Source: Leucobacter sp. UCMA 4100
GTDB taxonomy: Bacteria; Actinomycetota; Actinomycetes; Actinomycetales; Microbacteriaceae
DNA length: 64,000 bases
Assembly: GCF_027853335.1 (NCBI RefSeq)
Contig: NZ_JAFEUS010000002.1
Span: 2,154,514-2,218,513 of the forward strand
Direction: 5' to 3'
Shown here: positions 1-7,937 of the stretch, one piece after another
How positions within the stretch are numbered: position 1 is the stretch's first letter
Layout: each line of letters opens with the position of its first letter
Program-made: the position numbers and the translations under genes
The notes under the pieces: model-generated
What the model saw: only the letters and a program-made list of their open reading frames with translations
Database searches by the model: none
What the model was told of the DNA's origin: nothing

Positions 1-84
1 TGATCAGTATGGCAAACGCAACGTTATGTAAACGTGACTATAGCGGCCTTGATACAGTGATTTCGAGCCAGAGAATGGAGACTC

Positions 85-1629
85 ATGCCATACACCCGCA
101 CGGTGCTCGAGGTCGCATCGAACGAACCCGAACGCGTTGCCCTGACCGATGGGGTGCGCAGCATCACGTACGGTGACCTTTCCCGTTCTTCAGGAGCCCA
201 CAAAGCGGTCGTTGATAGCCTGCTCGGGCAGCTCAGCCCTGAGGCACTTTCTGGCATCACCTTCGCCGACGAGATCGGCGATATTCCGGTCATCTCGATC
301 TCACTGACGCACGTGCTCGACAGCGCAGAGCTCGTCGCGGTGCTCGCGGGTTATCGAACGGTTACCTCGGTGCTCGACCCGCTCTGGCCCATTGAGCATC
401 GGGTGCGCTCGATCGTGCGCTCGGGAGCCCAAATTGTGGTGACCGATGATGAATCACTTGGCCATGCCCTTGTCGAGGGCGATTGGCCCGGCGTGATCAT
501 TGGCCTCGACGAGTACCGGGCGCGACTCGCCCGAGTGAGTGAGGCTGAGAATCGGGAGCAGCCGCCTACCGTGCGCGACGACGAAGAGCCCTTCCTGCTC
601 ATTTTCACGTCGGGAACGACCGACCTGCCGAAAGGGTTCTTGCGCACGCGAAAAAGCTGGCGCTACAACGTGCGGGTGAGCGAGTGCTGGCTGCGTGCCA
701 AGCCTGCAGAGCTGACCTTCGCGCCCGGACCGCTCGCCTACAGTCTCACGCTCTACGCCCTCGTCGAAGTGCTGGGAACCGGCGGATCGATCATGCTGCA
801 GAGTCGTTTTGACCCGCTCGACGCCGCGAGGCTGCTCGTCGAGAAACCGGTCACGAGGCTCGTCGCGGTGCCAGCCGTGCTGCCGGCGCTCGCGCAAGCC
901 GCGAAGCGCGACGGAGTGCAGTTCACGAGGCTCAGCGACGCCGTGATCGGCGGCGCAAACCTCAGTCTTGCGTTGCGCACGAGCTTTGAAGAGGTCGCGC
1001 CCGATGCGACCGTTCTGAGTTACTACGGGGCCGCCGAAATCGGTTTCATTGCGTGGAGCACCGAGGGTGACGGTGCCCTGCTTGAACCCTTCGACGGTCT
1101 CTCGCTGAGCGTCCGAGACGAGAACGGGGCAGAACTGCCGGAGGGAGAGCTTGGGCAGCTCTTCGTGCGGGTTGGTTCACAGGGCGACCGCTACATCTCG
1201 ACCACGGGAGGCGCGCTCATCACGGGTGCCGACGGCTGGGCGACGGTCAATGATCGCGCGCGGCTCGTGGGCGGCAAGCTGTTGCTCGAGGGGCGTGCCG
1301 GCGATATTGCCGTGACGGGTGGGCATAAGGTCTCGCTCGTGCAGATCGAACGAACGCTCGAGGGTGTTCCCGGCTGCGAACGGTGCTGCGTTGTCACGCA
1401 GCCTCATCGCCTGCTCGGCGAGATTCTCGTCGCCGTCATCGAAGCGACGCCGGGCCAAGCGGCACCTGAGAAAGCCCGGGTGAACGCCATGCTCGGCGAG
1501 CTGCTGCCACCGCAGTTTGTGCCGCACCGCTACTACCTTGCCGAAGATTTTCCGCGCACCGTCGGCGGGAAGATTCGCCGCGTCGAGGTGCGCGCCGAGC
1601 TCGAGGCAGGGGCTTACACGAGGCTCTAA
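85..1629 (+). CDS. AMP-dependent acyl ligase (acyl-CoA/ACP synthetase family)
   Basis: A 514-residue adenylate-forming enzyme that would activate a carboxylic acid with ATP and load it on CoA or a carrier protein. Visible motifs are the phosphate loop FTSGTTDLPKG near residue 175, the A5-type motif SYYGAAEIGF near 312, RAGDIAVTGGHKVS near 407 and the C-terminal lysine motif PRTVGGKIRR near 494. The ATG at 85 follows a GGAG four bases upstream. The ketoacyl synthase gene begins about 50 bases downstream on the same strand, so the pair may feed and extend an acyl chain. The substrate cannot be told from the sequence, and any partners further upstream lie outside the window. It could be a fatty acyl, aryl or short-chain acid ligase. 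Confidence 0.85.
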   Translation: MPYTRTVLEVASNEPERVALTDGVRSITYGDLSRSSGAHKAVVDSLLGQLSPEALSGITFADEIGDIPVISISLTHVLDSAELVAVLAGYRTVTSVLDPLWPIEHRVRSIVRSGAQIVVTDDESLGHALVEGDWPGVIIGLDEYRARLARVSEAENREQPPTVRDDEEPFLLIFTSGTTDLPKGFLRTRKSWRYNVRVSECWLRAKPAELTFAPGPLAYSLTLYALVEVLGTGGSIMLQSRFDPLDAARLLVEKPVTRLVAVPAVLPALAQAAKRDGVQFTRLSDAVIGGANLSLALRTSFEEVAPDATVLSYYGAAEIGFIAWSTEGDGALLEPFDGLSLSVRDENGAELPEGELGQLFVRVGSQGDRYISTTGGALITGADGWATVNDRARLVGGKLLLEGRAGDIAVTGGHKVSLVQIERTLEGVPGCERCCVVTQPHRLLGEILVAVIEATPGQAAPEKARVNAMLGELLPPQFVPHRYYLAEDFPRTVGGKIRRVEVRAELEAGAYTRL

Positions 1630-1666
1630 CGAGAGAAGTGCACGACCACTTCGCACCTCGAACCCG

Positions 1667-1672
1667 TACACT
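1667..1672 (+). promoter_or_regulatory. candidate -10 box, leaderless promoter of the ketoacyl synthase gene
   Basis: TACACT ends 7 bases before GTG 1680, the spacing expected when transcription starts at the start codon itself. No convincing -35 box was found. Confidence 0.35.
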
Positions 1673-1679
1673 CGGGAGT

Positions 1680-2939
1680 GTGAACGAGAGAGTGGTCATT
1701 ACCGGAATGGGCGCCGTGACCCCGCTGGGGCTCGACGCCCAAACGAGTCTTGACGCCGTGTTTGCGGGGCGCAGCGGCATCGGCCCCATCGAGGGGTTCG
1801 ACACGAGCGACATGGTCGTGACGATTGGCGGCGAGGTGCGGGGTTTTGACCCTTCGGGGGTCGTGACCCCTGCCGACGCGAAGCGCCTCGACCCACACGC
1901 CCTCTACGCGATTGCCGCGGCCAGCGAGGCCATCGACCAGGCTTTCCCGGGGCATCGCAGTGGCGATCCGCTCATTGCCGACCCGACCCGCCTTGGCGTT
2001 TCGGTCGGCTCAAGCTCGGGCGCCTCGACCCTCATGCAGGAGGCCACGAGAACCCTCGACGAGCGGGGCCCGGCACGGGTGAGGCCAGGCGTCGTCGTGT
2101 ACGGCGGCACCGACTCGGCCGCAAACGTGCTGAGCGTGCGCTACGGGGCGCTCGGTGCGGCCCACGGCGTCTCGGCGACCTGCGCCTCGGGAGCGATGGC
2201 GATCGGAGAGGCGCTGCGCACGCTGCGCCACGGCTATGCCGACGCAATGATTGTGACGTCTGGCGACCACTGCGCGAACCCCGTGAACATGGCCGCGAAC
2301 GCGAACATTCGTGCGCTCACCCGCGACTTCAATGCTGAGCCAGCACGGGCGAGCCGCCCCTTCGACGCCGCTCGTTCGGGCTTCGTCATGAGCTCGGGTG
2401 GGGCGGCCCTCGTGTGCGAAACCGAGCGCTCGGCGCTCGCACGAGGCGCCGAGATTCTTGCCGTGGTTGAGGGCTACGGTGCGAGCTCTGACGCTCACCA
2501 CGCGACAGCGCCTCACCCCGGGGGAGAGGGCGCCTCACGGGCGATGCGTTTAACGCTCGCCGACGCGGGGCGTGAAGCCGGCGACGTGGGCCACGTGAAT
2601 GCGCACGCCACGAGCACGCCGCTCGGCGACCACAGCGAGGCACTCGCGCTCGCCGCCGTGTTCGGCGGTGACGCCGTGCCTCCGGTCACCGCGACCAAGT
2701 CGGTCAGCGGGCACATGATTGGCGTTTCGGGAACCTTCGAGGTGCTCGTCGCCGTCGAGACGCTGCGCCGCGGCCTCATGCCGCCCACGCTCAACCTCGA
2801 AACCCTCGACGCGCCAGAGGGGGTCGCACTCGACGTGATCACCGGTGAGGCGAGACCTTTCTCGGGCGATCTCGTGCTCACGAACTCCCTTGGCTTCGGC
2901 GGGCACAACGCGACGCTGCTCATCGGTGCACCGCGATAA
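1680..2939 (+). CDS. beta-ketoacyl-ACP synthase (FabF-like, KAS II)
   Basis: A 419-residue condensing enzyme of the FabF type, which joins an acyl group to malonyl-ACP with decarboxylation. It opens with the family signature VVITGMGAVTPLG. The Cys-His-His triad is present: Cys168 in SATCASGAMA, His in NAHATSTPLGD and His in KSVSGHMIG. I chose GTG 1680 because it lies 7 bases after a TACACT -10-like box and gives the normal family N-terminus. An in-frame GTG at 1638 would add 14 residues. Neither start has a well-spaced Shine-Dalgarno sequence. No acyl carrier protein, reductase or dehydratase lies next to it, so this is probably not the housekeeping fab operon. It may belong to a secondary acyl pathway with the ligase upstream. 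Confidence 0.85.
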   Translation: MNERVVITGMGAVTPLGLDAQTSLDAVFAGRSGIGPIEGFDTSDMVVTIGGEVRGFDPSGVVTPADAKRLDPHALYAIAAASEAIDQAFPGHRSGDPLIADPTRLGVSVGSSSGASTLMQEATRTLDERGPARVRPGVVVYGGTDSAANVLSVRYGALGAAHGVSATCASGAMAIGEALRTLRHGYADAMIVTSGDHCANPVNMAANANIRALTRDFNAEPARASRPFDAARSGFVMSSGGAALVCETERSALARGAEILAVVEGYGASSDAHHATAPHPGGEGASRAMRLTLADAGREAGDVGHVNAHATSTPLGDHSEALALAAVFGGDAVPPVTATKSVSGHMIGVSGTFEVLVAVETLRRGLMPPTLNLETLDAPEGVALDVITGEARPFSGDLVLTNSLGFGGHNATLLIGAPR

Positions 2940-2991
2940 CGGTTTGATGACAGCGGGCTTTTTCCAAGTGTTTGCGCACCGGCCGGAGGCG

Positions 2992-2997
2992 TAGCAT
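2992..2997 (+). promoter_or_regulatory. candidate -10 box, leaderless promoter of the 3004 gene
   Basis: TAGCAT is followed by 6 bases and then ATG 3004. No ribosome binding site is present at usable spacing; the GGAGG upstream at 2984-2988 is 15 bases away. Confidence 0.45.
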
Positions 2998-3003
2998 ACG
3001 GGT

Positions 3004-3615
3004 ATGGCCCCGAGAACGCTCACCCGCACCATGCGAGACGACTCAGGAGCCGCGGGCAAAGTATTGCTCATTGTCGCGGCCTTTATCGTACTCCTCGCCG
3101 TTGCCATTCTTGCCCTGTGGCGCCCCGTCATTCAGCCGCTCATCGGCGACGGGCTCGCGACGCGGGTTGAGGGCGACACCGACTATCTCGTACCGCGCGA
3201 CGATGCCCAGCTGAGCCTCACGCTCGCCGACGGCTGGGTCGTACAGCGTTCGCTGTACCAGCCCGAGCAGGCACTCCTGAAAAGCCCCGACTTCTCGGTC
3301 GAGGTGCTCGTGTCAACCTGGATGCACGGTGCCTCGCCCTCGGCAAAGACCGCGCTCTCTGAGGCGGTCGAGGGGTGGCACGACCATACCGAAACCCGCA
3401 TCGAGGCCGTCAGCGACGACGTTGTCGCGGTATCGGCGTTCGGGCACGAAAAGAAACGGCAACCGGAAAAGCTGGTCGTCGCCCTCGCGAAGGGAAGCGA
3501 TGAGCGGGCAAAGGCCTTTGCCACGCTGACGGTCTCAACGAAAGATCGTGACCTCGATGAGGTGATGCCTGCGGTTGCAGAGCTCGTTGCCACGGCGAAG
3601 GCAGTCGAACGATGA
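3004..3615 (+). CDS. membrane-anchored protein of unknown function
   Basis: A 203-residue protein I do not recognise. Residues about 20-40 form one hydrophobic segment after a short basic N-terminus, so the remaining 160 residues are predicted to be outside the cell. The extracellular part is rich in acidic residues and shows no catalytic motif that I can name. Its stop codon overlaps the start of the polysaccharide deacetylase gene in an ATGA arrangement, so the two are translationally coupled and may act together at the cell wall. The start is ATG 3004, placed directly after a -10-like TAGCAT. Confidence 0.7.
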   Translation: MAPRTLTRTMRDDSGAAGKVLLIVAAFIVLLAVAILALWRPVIQPLIGDGLATRVEGDTDYLVPRDDAQLSLTLADGWVVQRSLYQPEQALLKSPDFSVEVLVSTWMHGASPSAKTALSEAVEGWHDHTETRIEAVSDDVVAVSAFGHEKKRQPEKLVVALAKGSDERAKAFATLTVSTKDRDLDEVMPAVAELVATAKAVER

Positions 3616-5261
3616 TGCGGCAGAGTCTTGCGGTTGCGATGAGCGTTGTGCTCGCGGGGCTTCCCGGCTGGCTTGAGCCCTGGGTGCCCGCGTTTACCCC
3701 GACCGAGTGGGCCGATATTGACGCAGTCGAGTGGCACGCTCCCGAGCCCCAAGAAACCGGGGCCACCATCGATGAACCGCTGCACCCGCTCGACCCTGCA
3801 ACGGCGAACGGCTTCGTGCCGAGCCGCATCGTGAACGGTTCGCTTGGCCTGAACGCGCGCTTTCTCATGACCCCTGCCTCGGGCGACCACAACTCGGTCA
3901 CGCTCGACCTCGTGCGCTCACTCATTGGCGACGCAGAGAAGGCCACCGACAAGCAGTACTCGCCGGAGGCGCAGGACACCACCGCGGGGCTCAACGACCG
4001 CGGGTGTGTGGAGGGCTCGACGTTCTCGCCCTTAGGCGAGGTGCTGCGCGACCCCGCACTCGCGCCCGCAAAGCACGAGGGGGTCTCCATGAGTTGCGAT
4101 GTGATGGCCGCAGCATCGACCCTGCTCGTGCAGCGCATTCGTTTGATTAACACGCTTGGCGAAAAGCCGGTTGACCGCGTCGTCACGGTCATCACCGATA
4201 CCTCTCGCGCAACGACCGTTCCCGCCAAGCACCTGTGGAACGACGAAGGGCCGCGCATCGTGTGGCAGGCGATCACTGAAACGCTGCGCCATGAAGCCCG
4301 CGGTCTTAGTCTCATGCCCCCGCAAAGCGAGCCCGACGAGGCCCTCATTGAGGCCATCCTCGGCTCAGCGGTGCCACTCACCGACGGCGCCCTGCACCTC
4401 ACGATTCCGCAGGGATTCCAGACCCCAGAACTCGAGGCCCTCGGCGTCGAACCCCTGGCCGAGGCGCGCACCCTGAAGCTCACCCCCGAGGTCGCGGCCA
4501 CCGCGCTCAGTGAGACGGGGCAGTCGATCATGGCGGCGATCAACAGCGAAGATTCGCTGCTGGCTCCCGACGCTGTTTTGCCGGGTAAACGAGACATCGA
4601 CTGCTCGCTCTTCGCCTGTGTCGCGCTCACCTACGACGATGGCCCCTCGGCGCTCACCCCGACCATTCTCGATGCACTGCGCGACCACGGGGCCTCGGCC
4701 TCGTTCTTCATGGTCGGCAGCCGCGTCGAGAGCTACGCGGCCGCTGCAAAGCGTGTGGTGACCGACGGGCACCTGGCGCTCAACCACAGCTGGTCTCATC
4801 TTGACCTGTCGAAGCTTGCCGCTGGCACGATCGATGCCAACGGCGATGCGACTGACCCCGACGACCTGCCGAGCGAAGAAGACCGAAAGAAAGCGGTTGA
4901 CCGAGAGCTGAGTCGCACGAGCAAAGCCATCGTCGCGGCGACCGGTGTTGCGCCAACCGCCTTCCGGCCGCCCTACGGGGCCTATGACGATGCCGTGCTC
5001 AAGATCGCGAAGATGCCGGCGATTCTCTGGGACGTCGACACCGAAGACTGGAAGGGCGTCGCGGGAGACGATCTCGTGTCGAGCATCGTTCCAGTCGCGA
5101 GGCCGGGATCGATCGTGCTGCAGCACGATATTCACGACAGCAGCGCCGCCACGATCGAGCAGGTACTCGACGGGCTCGAAAACCGTGGATTCATGGTCGT
5201 CAACGTGGGGCAGCTGCTCGGCGGCATGCCCGCCTCTGGCGCTTACAGCAGCTCACGTTAA
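3612..5261 (+). CDS. secreted polysaccharide deacetylase (NodB homology domain)
   Basis: A 549-residue protein with an N-terminal signal-like hydrophobic stretch, a poorly conserved region of about 300 residues and a C-terminal NodB domain from about residue 330. All five motifs of carbohydrate esterase family 4 are visible: LTYDDGP, HSWSHLDL (metal-binding His pair), FRPPYGAY, WDVDTEDW and VLQHDIHD. It therefore probably removes N-acetyl groups from peptidoglycan or a related cell-wall polymer with a divalent metal. It is translated from an ATG that overlaps the stop of the upstream membrane-protein gene. The polymer and the role of the N-terminal region are not evident. Confidence 0.88.
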   Translation: MMRQSLAVAMSVVLAGLPGWLEPWVPAFTPTEWADIDAVEWHAPEPQETGATIDEPLHPLDPATANGFVPSRIVNGSLGLNARFLMTPASGDHNSVTLDLVRSLIGDAEKATDKQYSPEAQDTTAGLNDRGCVEGSTFSPLGEVLRDPALAPAKHEGVSMSCDVMAAASTLLVQRIRLINTLGEKPVDRVVTVITDTSRATTVPAKHLWNDEGPRIVWQAITETLRHEARGLSLMPPQSEPDEALIEAILGSAVPLTDGALHLTIPQGFQTPELEALGVEPLAEARTLKLTPEVAATALSETGQSIMAAINSEDSLLAPDAVLPGKRDIDCSLFACVALTYDDGPSALTPTILDALRDHGASASFFMVGSRVESYAAAAKRVVTDGHLALNHSWSHLDLSKLAAGTIDANGDATDPDDLPSEEDRKKAVDRELSRTSKAIVAATGVAPTAFRPPYGAYDDAVLKIAKMPAILWDVDTEDWKGVAGDDLVSSIVPVARPGSIVLQHDIHDSSAATIEQVLDGLENRGFMVVNVGQLLGGMPASGAYSSSR

Positions 5262-5264
5262 CGG

Positions 5265-5297
5265 CCCGAGGCACGACTCGCGTGTGGTCGCCTCGGG
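5265..5297. terminator. weak hairpin between convergent genes
   Basis: An 8-bp stem CCCGAGGC/GCCTCGGG lies between the deacetylase and ppk2 stop codons. There is no T-run, so termination activity is uncertain. Confidence 0.3.
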
Positions 5298-5300
5298 TCG

Positions 5301-6263
5301 CTAGCGGCGGATCACGGGGAATGAACCGCCGTGATGCTCGCCGTCTTCTGCGATCGTTTCGGGGCTTCCGATCACGAGCGGATCGGGTGTGCCAACCACC
5401 TCGTGGTCTTTGTTCGGGTAATCAAACTTTGAGAGCACCCAGCGCATGGCCTCAAGACGAGCGCGTCGCTTGTCGTTCGACTTCACGACGGTCCAAGGCG
5501 CCGTCTTGGTGTCGGTGTAAAAGAACATCGCGTCTTTGGCCTCGCTATACGCATCCCACTTATCGATGCTCGCGAGGTCGGTGGGCGAGAGCTTCCACTG
5601 TTTCACCTTGTCGGTCGAACGGTCGATGAAACGCTGCCGCTGCTCGGCCTTGCCGACCGAGAACCAGAACTTGAAGAGGTGAATGCCCGAGTTGATGAGC
5701 ATGAGCTCGAAGCCAGGCGTGGCGCGCATGAACTCGTGGTACTGCTGCGGGGTGCAGTAGCCCATGACGCGCTCAACGCCCGCACGGTTGTACCAGGAGC
5801 GGTCGAACAGCACGATCTCGCCGCCAGAGGGCAGATGCTGCACGTATCGCTGAAAGTACCACTGCGAGCGCTCGCGATCGGTGGGGGTCTCGAGGGCCAC
5901 CACGCGAGCGCCGCGGGGGTTCATGTGCTCGGTGAAGCGCTTGATCGTGCCGCCCTTGCCGGCCGCGTCACGGCCCTCGAAGAGAATGACAATCTTCTCG
6001 CCTGACTCTTTGACCCAGGTCTGGAGTTTGAGCAGCTCGATTTGCAGCTTGCGCTTCTGCTTCTCATACTTTTTGCGAGAGAGCTTCTGGTCGTAGGGGT
6101 ACCCCTGACGCCACGGAGCATCGGGGTCATCGCCCTCTTCTTCGTCAGCATCGGCCAGCAAGAGCTCGACAATCTCATCGATCTCAGGGGCAACGTCAAG
6201 CGGTGAGTGCTCGGCCTTCGCCTCGGGAGTCTCGTCGGGTTGGGGCTGTGCTGCGTCAGACAT
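5301..6263 (-). CDS. ppk2: polyphosphate kinase 2 (PPK2 family)
   Basis: A 320-residue PPK2 that transfers phosphate between polyphosphate and nucleotides. The Walker A motif EGRDAAGKGGT, the Walker B/lid region FDRSWYNRAGVERVMG and the family segment QWYFQRYVQHLP are intact. An acidic extension of about 50 residues precedes the catalytic domain. The ATG has an AGGAG six bases upstream. Single-domain length fits class I PPK2 enzymes, which tend to favour polyphosphate-driven NDP phosphorylation; the direction cannot be decided here. The gene faces the deacetylase gene tail to tail with about 40 bases between them. Confidence 0.92.
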   Translation of the reverse strand: MSDAAQPQPDETPEAKAEHSPLDVAPEIDEIVELLLADADEEEGDDPDAPWRQGYPYDQKLSRKKYEKQKRKLQIELLKLQTWVKESGEKIVILFEGRDAAGKGGTIKRFTEHMNPRGARVVALETPTDRERSQWYFQRYVQHLPSGGEIVLFDRSWYNRAGVERVMGYCTPQQYHEFMRATPGFELMLINSGIHLFKFWFSVGKAEQRQRFIDRSTDKVKQWKLSPTDLASIDKWDAYSEAKDAMFFYTDTKTAPWTVVKSNDKRRARLEAMRWVLSKFDYPNKDHEVVGTPDPLVIGSPETIAEDGEHHGGSFPVIRR

Positions 6264-6300
6264 GGGCGCTCCTTACGAATGCTCTGCTTCACTCACTATG

Positions 6301-7812
6301 TTAGCGCTCAGAGCCCTCTTTCTTCGGGTCGACAACGAGCAATGACATCGTCGTGGTGAACTCGGTGTCAATGTCGGTGTTCGGTCGGTAGGTGAGCTTG
6401 CTGACGATCACGGCCACGAGGGTTGCGAGCACGAACGCGGGCAGGAGCTCGTAGAGGCCGGTGTCGAACGCCTTCCAGATGAACACGGTCGCCGCGCCGA
6501 CGATCATGCCCGTAAGCGCACCCCAGTTGGTGAGTCGGCGCCAGTAGAGGCTCAGCAGAATGATGGGGCCGAACGCGGCGCCGAAGCCCGCCCAGGCGAA
6601 GCTCACGAGCCCAAGGACGCTGTCGTTCGGGCTGATCGCGAGCAACGCCGCGACGATTGACACCGCGAGCACGCCAACACGGCCGAGCACGACGAGCGTG
6701 CGCTCGCTCGGTGGCTGCTTGCGGCTCACGCGGTACAGGTCTTCAACGAGCGCCGACGAGCACACGATGAGCTGGCTCGACAGGGTGCTCATGATGGCTG
6801 CGAGCACGGCTGCGAGTACGAAGCCCGCCACGAGCGGGTGCAGAAGCACCTGCGACATGAGCAGCACGACGGTCTCGGGGTCACTCGGGGCGCCGCCGAA
6901 CTTGTCGAAGTAGGCGATGCCGATGAGGCCCGCAGAAACCGCGCCGAGCAGCGAGAGGAACTGCCAGCTCGTGCCGATGCGCCTCGCCGAAGCCGCTTCT
7001 TTGGGCGAGCGAAGTGCCATGAAACGAACGATGATGTGGGGCTGCCCGAAGTAGCCGAGGCCCCAGGCGAGGCCAGAGAGCACGACGAGCACGACCGCCG
7101 TTGTCGTGAGCGACTCGTCGCCAAAGATTGAGAGATTGCCCGCTCCGACCGTTTCGACGAGCGTCGTTGTCTCGGTCCAGCCGCCGATGGTGAAGATCGC
7201 GACCGCGGGTACGAGCACGAGGGCCACGACCATCATGAGCCCCTGCACGACGTCGGTCATCGATGCGCCGAGGAAGCCACCGAAGAGCGTGTAGGCGAGG
7301 GTGACGACGGTCACCATGAGCATGCCAACGATGTATTCGCCGCCGAATGCGCTCTCAAAGAACTTGCCACCGGCGACCATGCCAGAAGACGCGTAGATGG
7401 TGAAGAAGACGAGAATGATGATGCTCGCGATGGTGCGCAAGAGGTGCGAGTTATCGCGAAGCCGGTTCTCGAAGAAGTTCGGCACCGTGATCGAGTTGCG
7501 CGACACCTCGGTGTAGGCACGAAGCCTTGGCGCCACGAGCCGCCAGTTAAGGTACGAGCCGATGAGCAGACCCACCGCGATCCACCCCTCGATGAGGCCG
7601 GTCGCGTAGATCGCGCCGGGAAGGCCCATGATGAGCCAGCCCGACATGTCAGAGGCGCCGGCGCTGAGCGCCGCTACCCACGGCGGGAGGCCTCGCCCCG
7701 CGAGCATGTAGCCCTCGTGACTCGTGGTCTTGCGAAACGCAAGCCAACCGATCAAGAGCATCACCGCGAAGTAGATACCGAGGGCTAAGTAGAGGAAGAA
7801 ATTATCTGACAT
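6301..7812 (-). CDS. putP: sodium/proline symporter (SSS family)
   Basis: A multi-spanning transporter of the sodium:solute symporter family, about 503 residues from ATG 7812. Recognisable PutP segments include the N-terminal MLAGRGLPPWVAALSAGASDMSGWL and the internal LAWGLGYFGQPHIIVRFM. It imports proline with sodium. I prefer ATG 7812 because an AAAGG lies 8 bases upstream; the longer frame starting at GTG 7821 overlaps that ribosome binding site. It lies just downstream of putA on the same strand, with a strong hairpin between, so uptake and oxidation genes are probably co-regulated. Confidence 0.92.
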   Translation of the reverse strand: MSDNFFLYLALGIYFAVMLLIGWLAFRKTTSHEGYMLAGRGLPPWVAALSAGASDMSGWLIMGLPGAIYATGLIEGWIAVGLLIGSYLNWRLVAPRLRAYTEVSRNSITVPNFFENRLRDNSHLLRTIASIIILVFFTIYASSGMVAGGKFFESAFGGEYIVGMLMVTVVTLAYTLFGGFLGASMTDVVQGLMMVVALVLVPAVAIFTIGGWTETTTLVETVGAGNLSIFGDESLTTTAVVLVVLSGLAWGLGYFGQPHIIVRFMALRSPKEAASARRIGTSWQFLSLLGAVSAGLIGIAYFDKFGGAPSDPETVVLLMSQVLLHPLVAGFVLAAVLAAIMSTLSSQLIVCSSALVEDLYRVSRKQPPSERTLVVLGRVGVLAVSIVAALLAISPNDSVLGLVSFAWAGFGAAFGPIILLSLYWRRLTNWGALTGMIVGAATVFIWKAFDTGLYELLPAFVLATLVAVIVSKLTYRPNTDIDTEFTTTMSLLVVDPKKEGSER

Positions 7813-7894
7813 CGTTGTCACCTTTTCATGAATTGGATGTGGTGTCGAGGGTTATTCGTTCAATGGGAGTGGGCAAGAAGTCGAGATATGGGGC

Positions 7895-7931
7895 GGGGCG
7901 TGGGCGACGCGGATCGCGAGGCCCACGCCCC
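7895..7931 (-). terminator. hairpin between putA and putP
   Basis: A perfect 11-bp stem (GGGGCGTGGGC and its complement) with a nested CGCG pairing in the loop starts about 6 bases after the putA stop. It lacks a T-run. It may terminate or attenuate readthrough into putP, or protect the putA mRNA end. Confidence 0.5.
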
Positions 7932-7937
7932 GAAGGG

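Noticed and set aside
5265-5297. Strong terminator after the deacetylase gene
   Set aside because: The stem is short with a long loop and no T-run; kept only as a weak hairpin.
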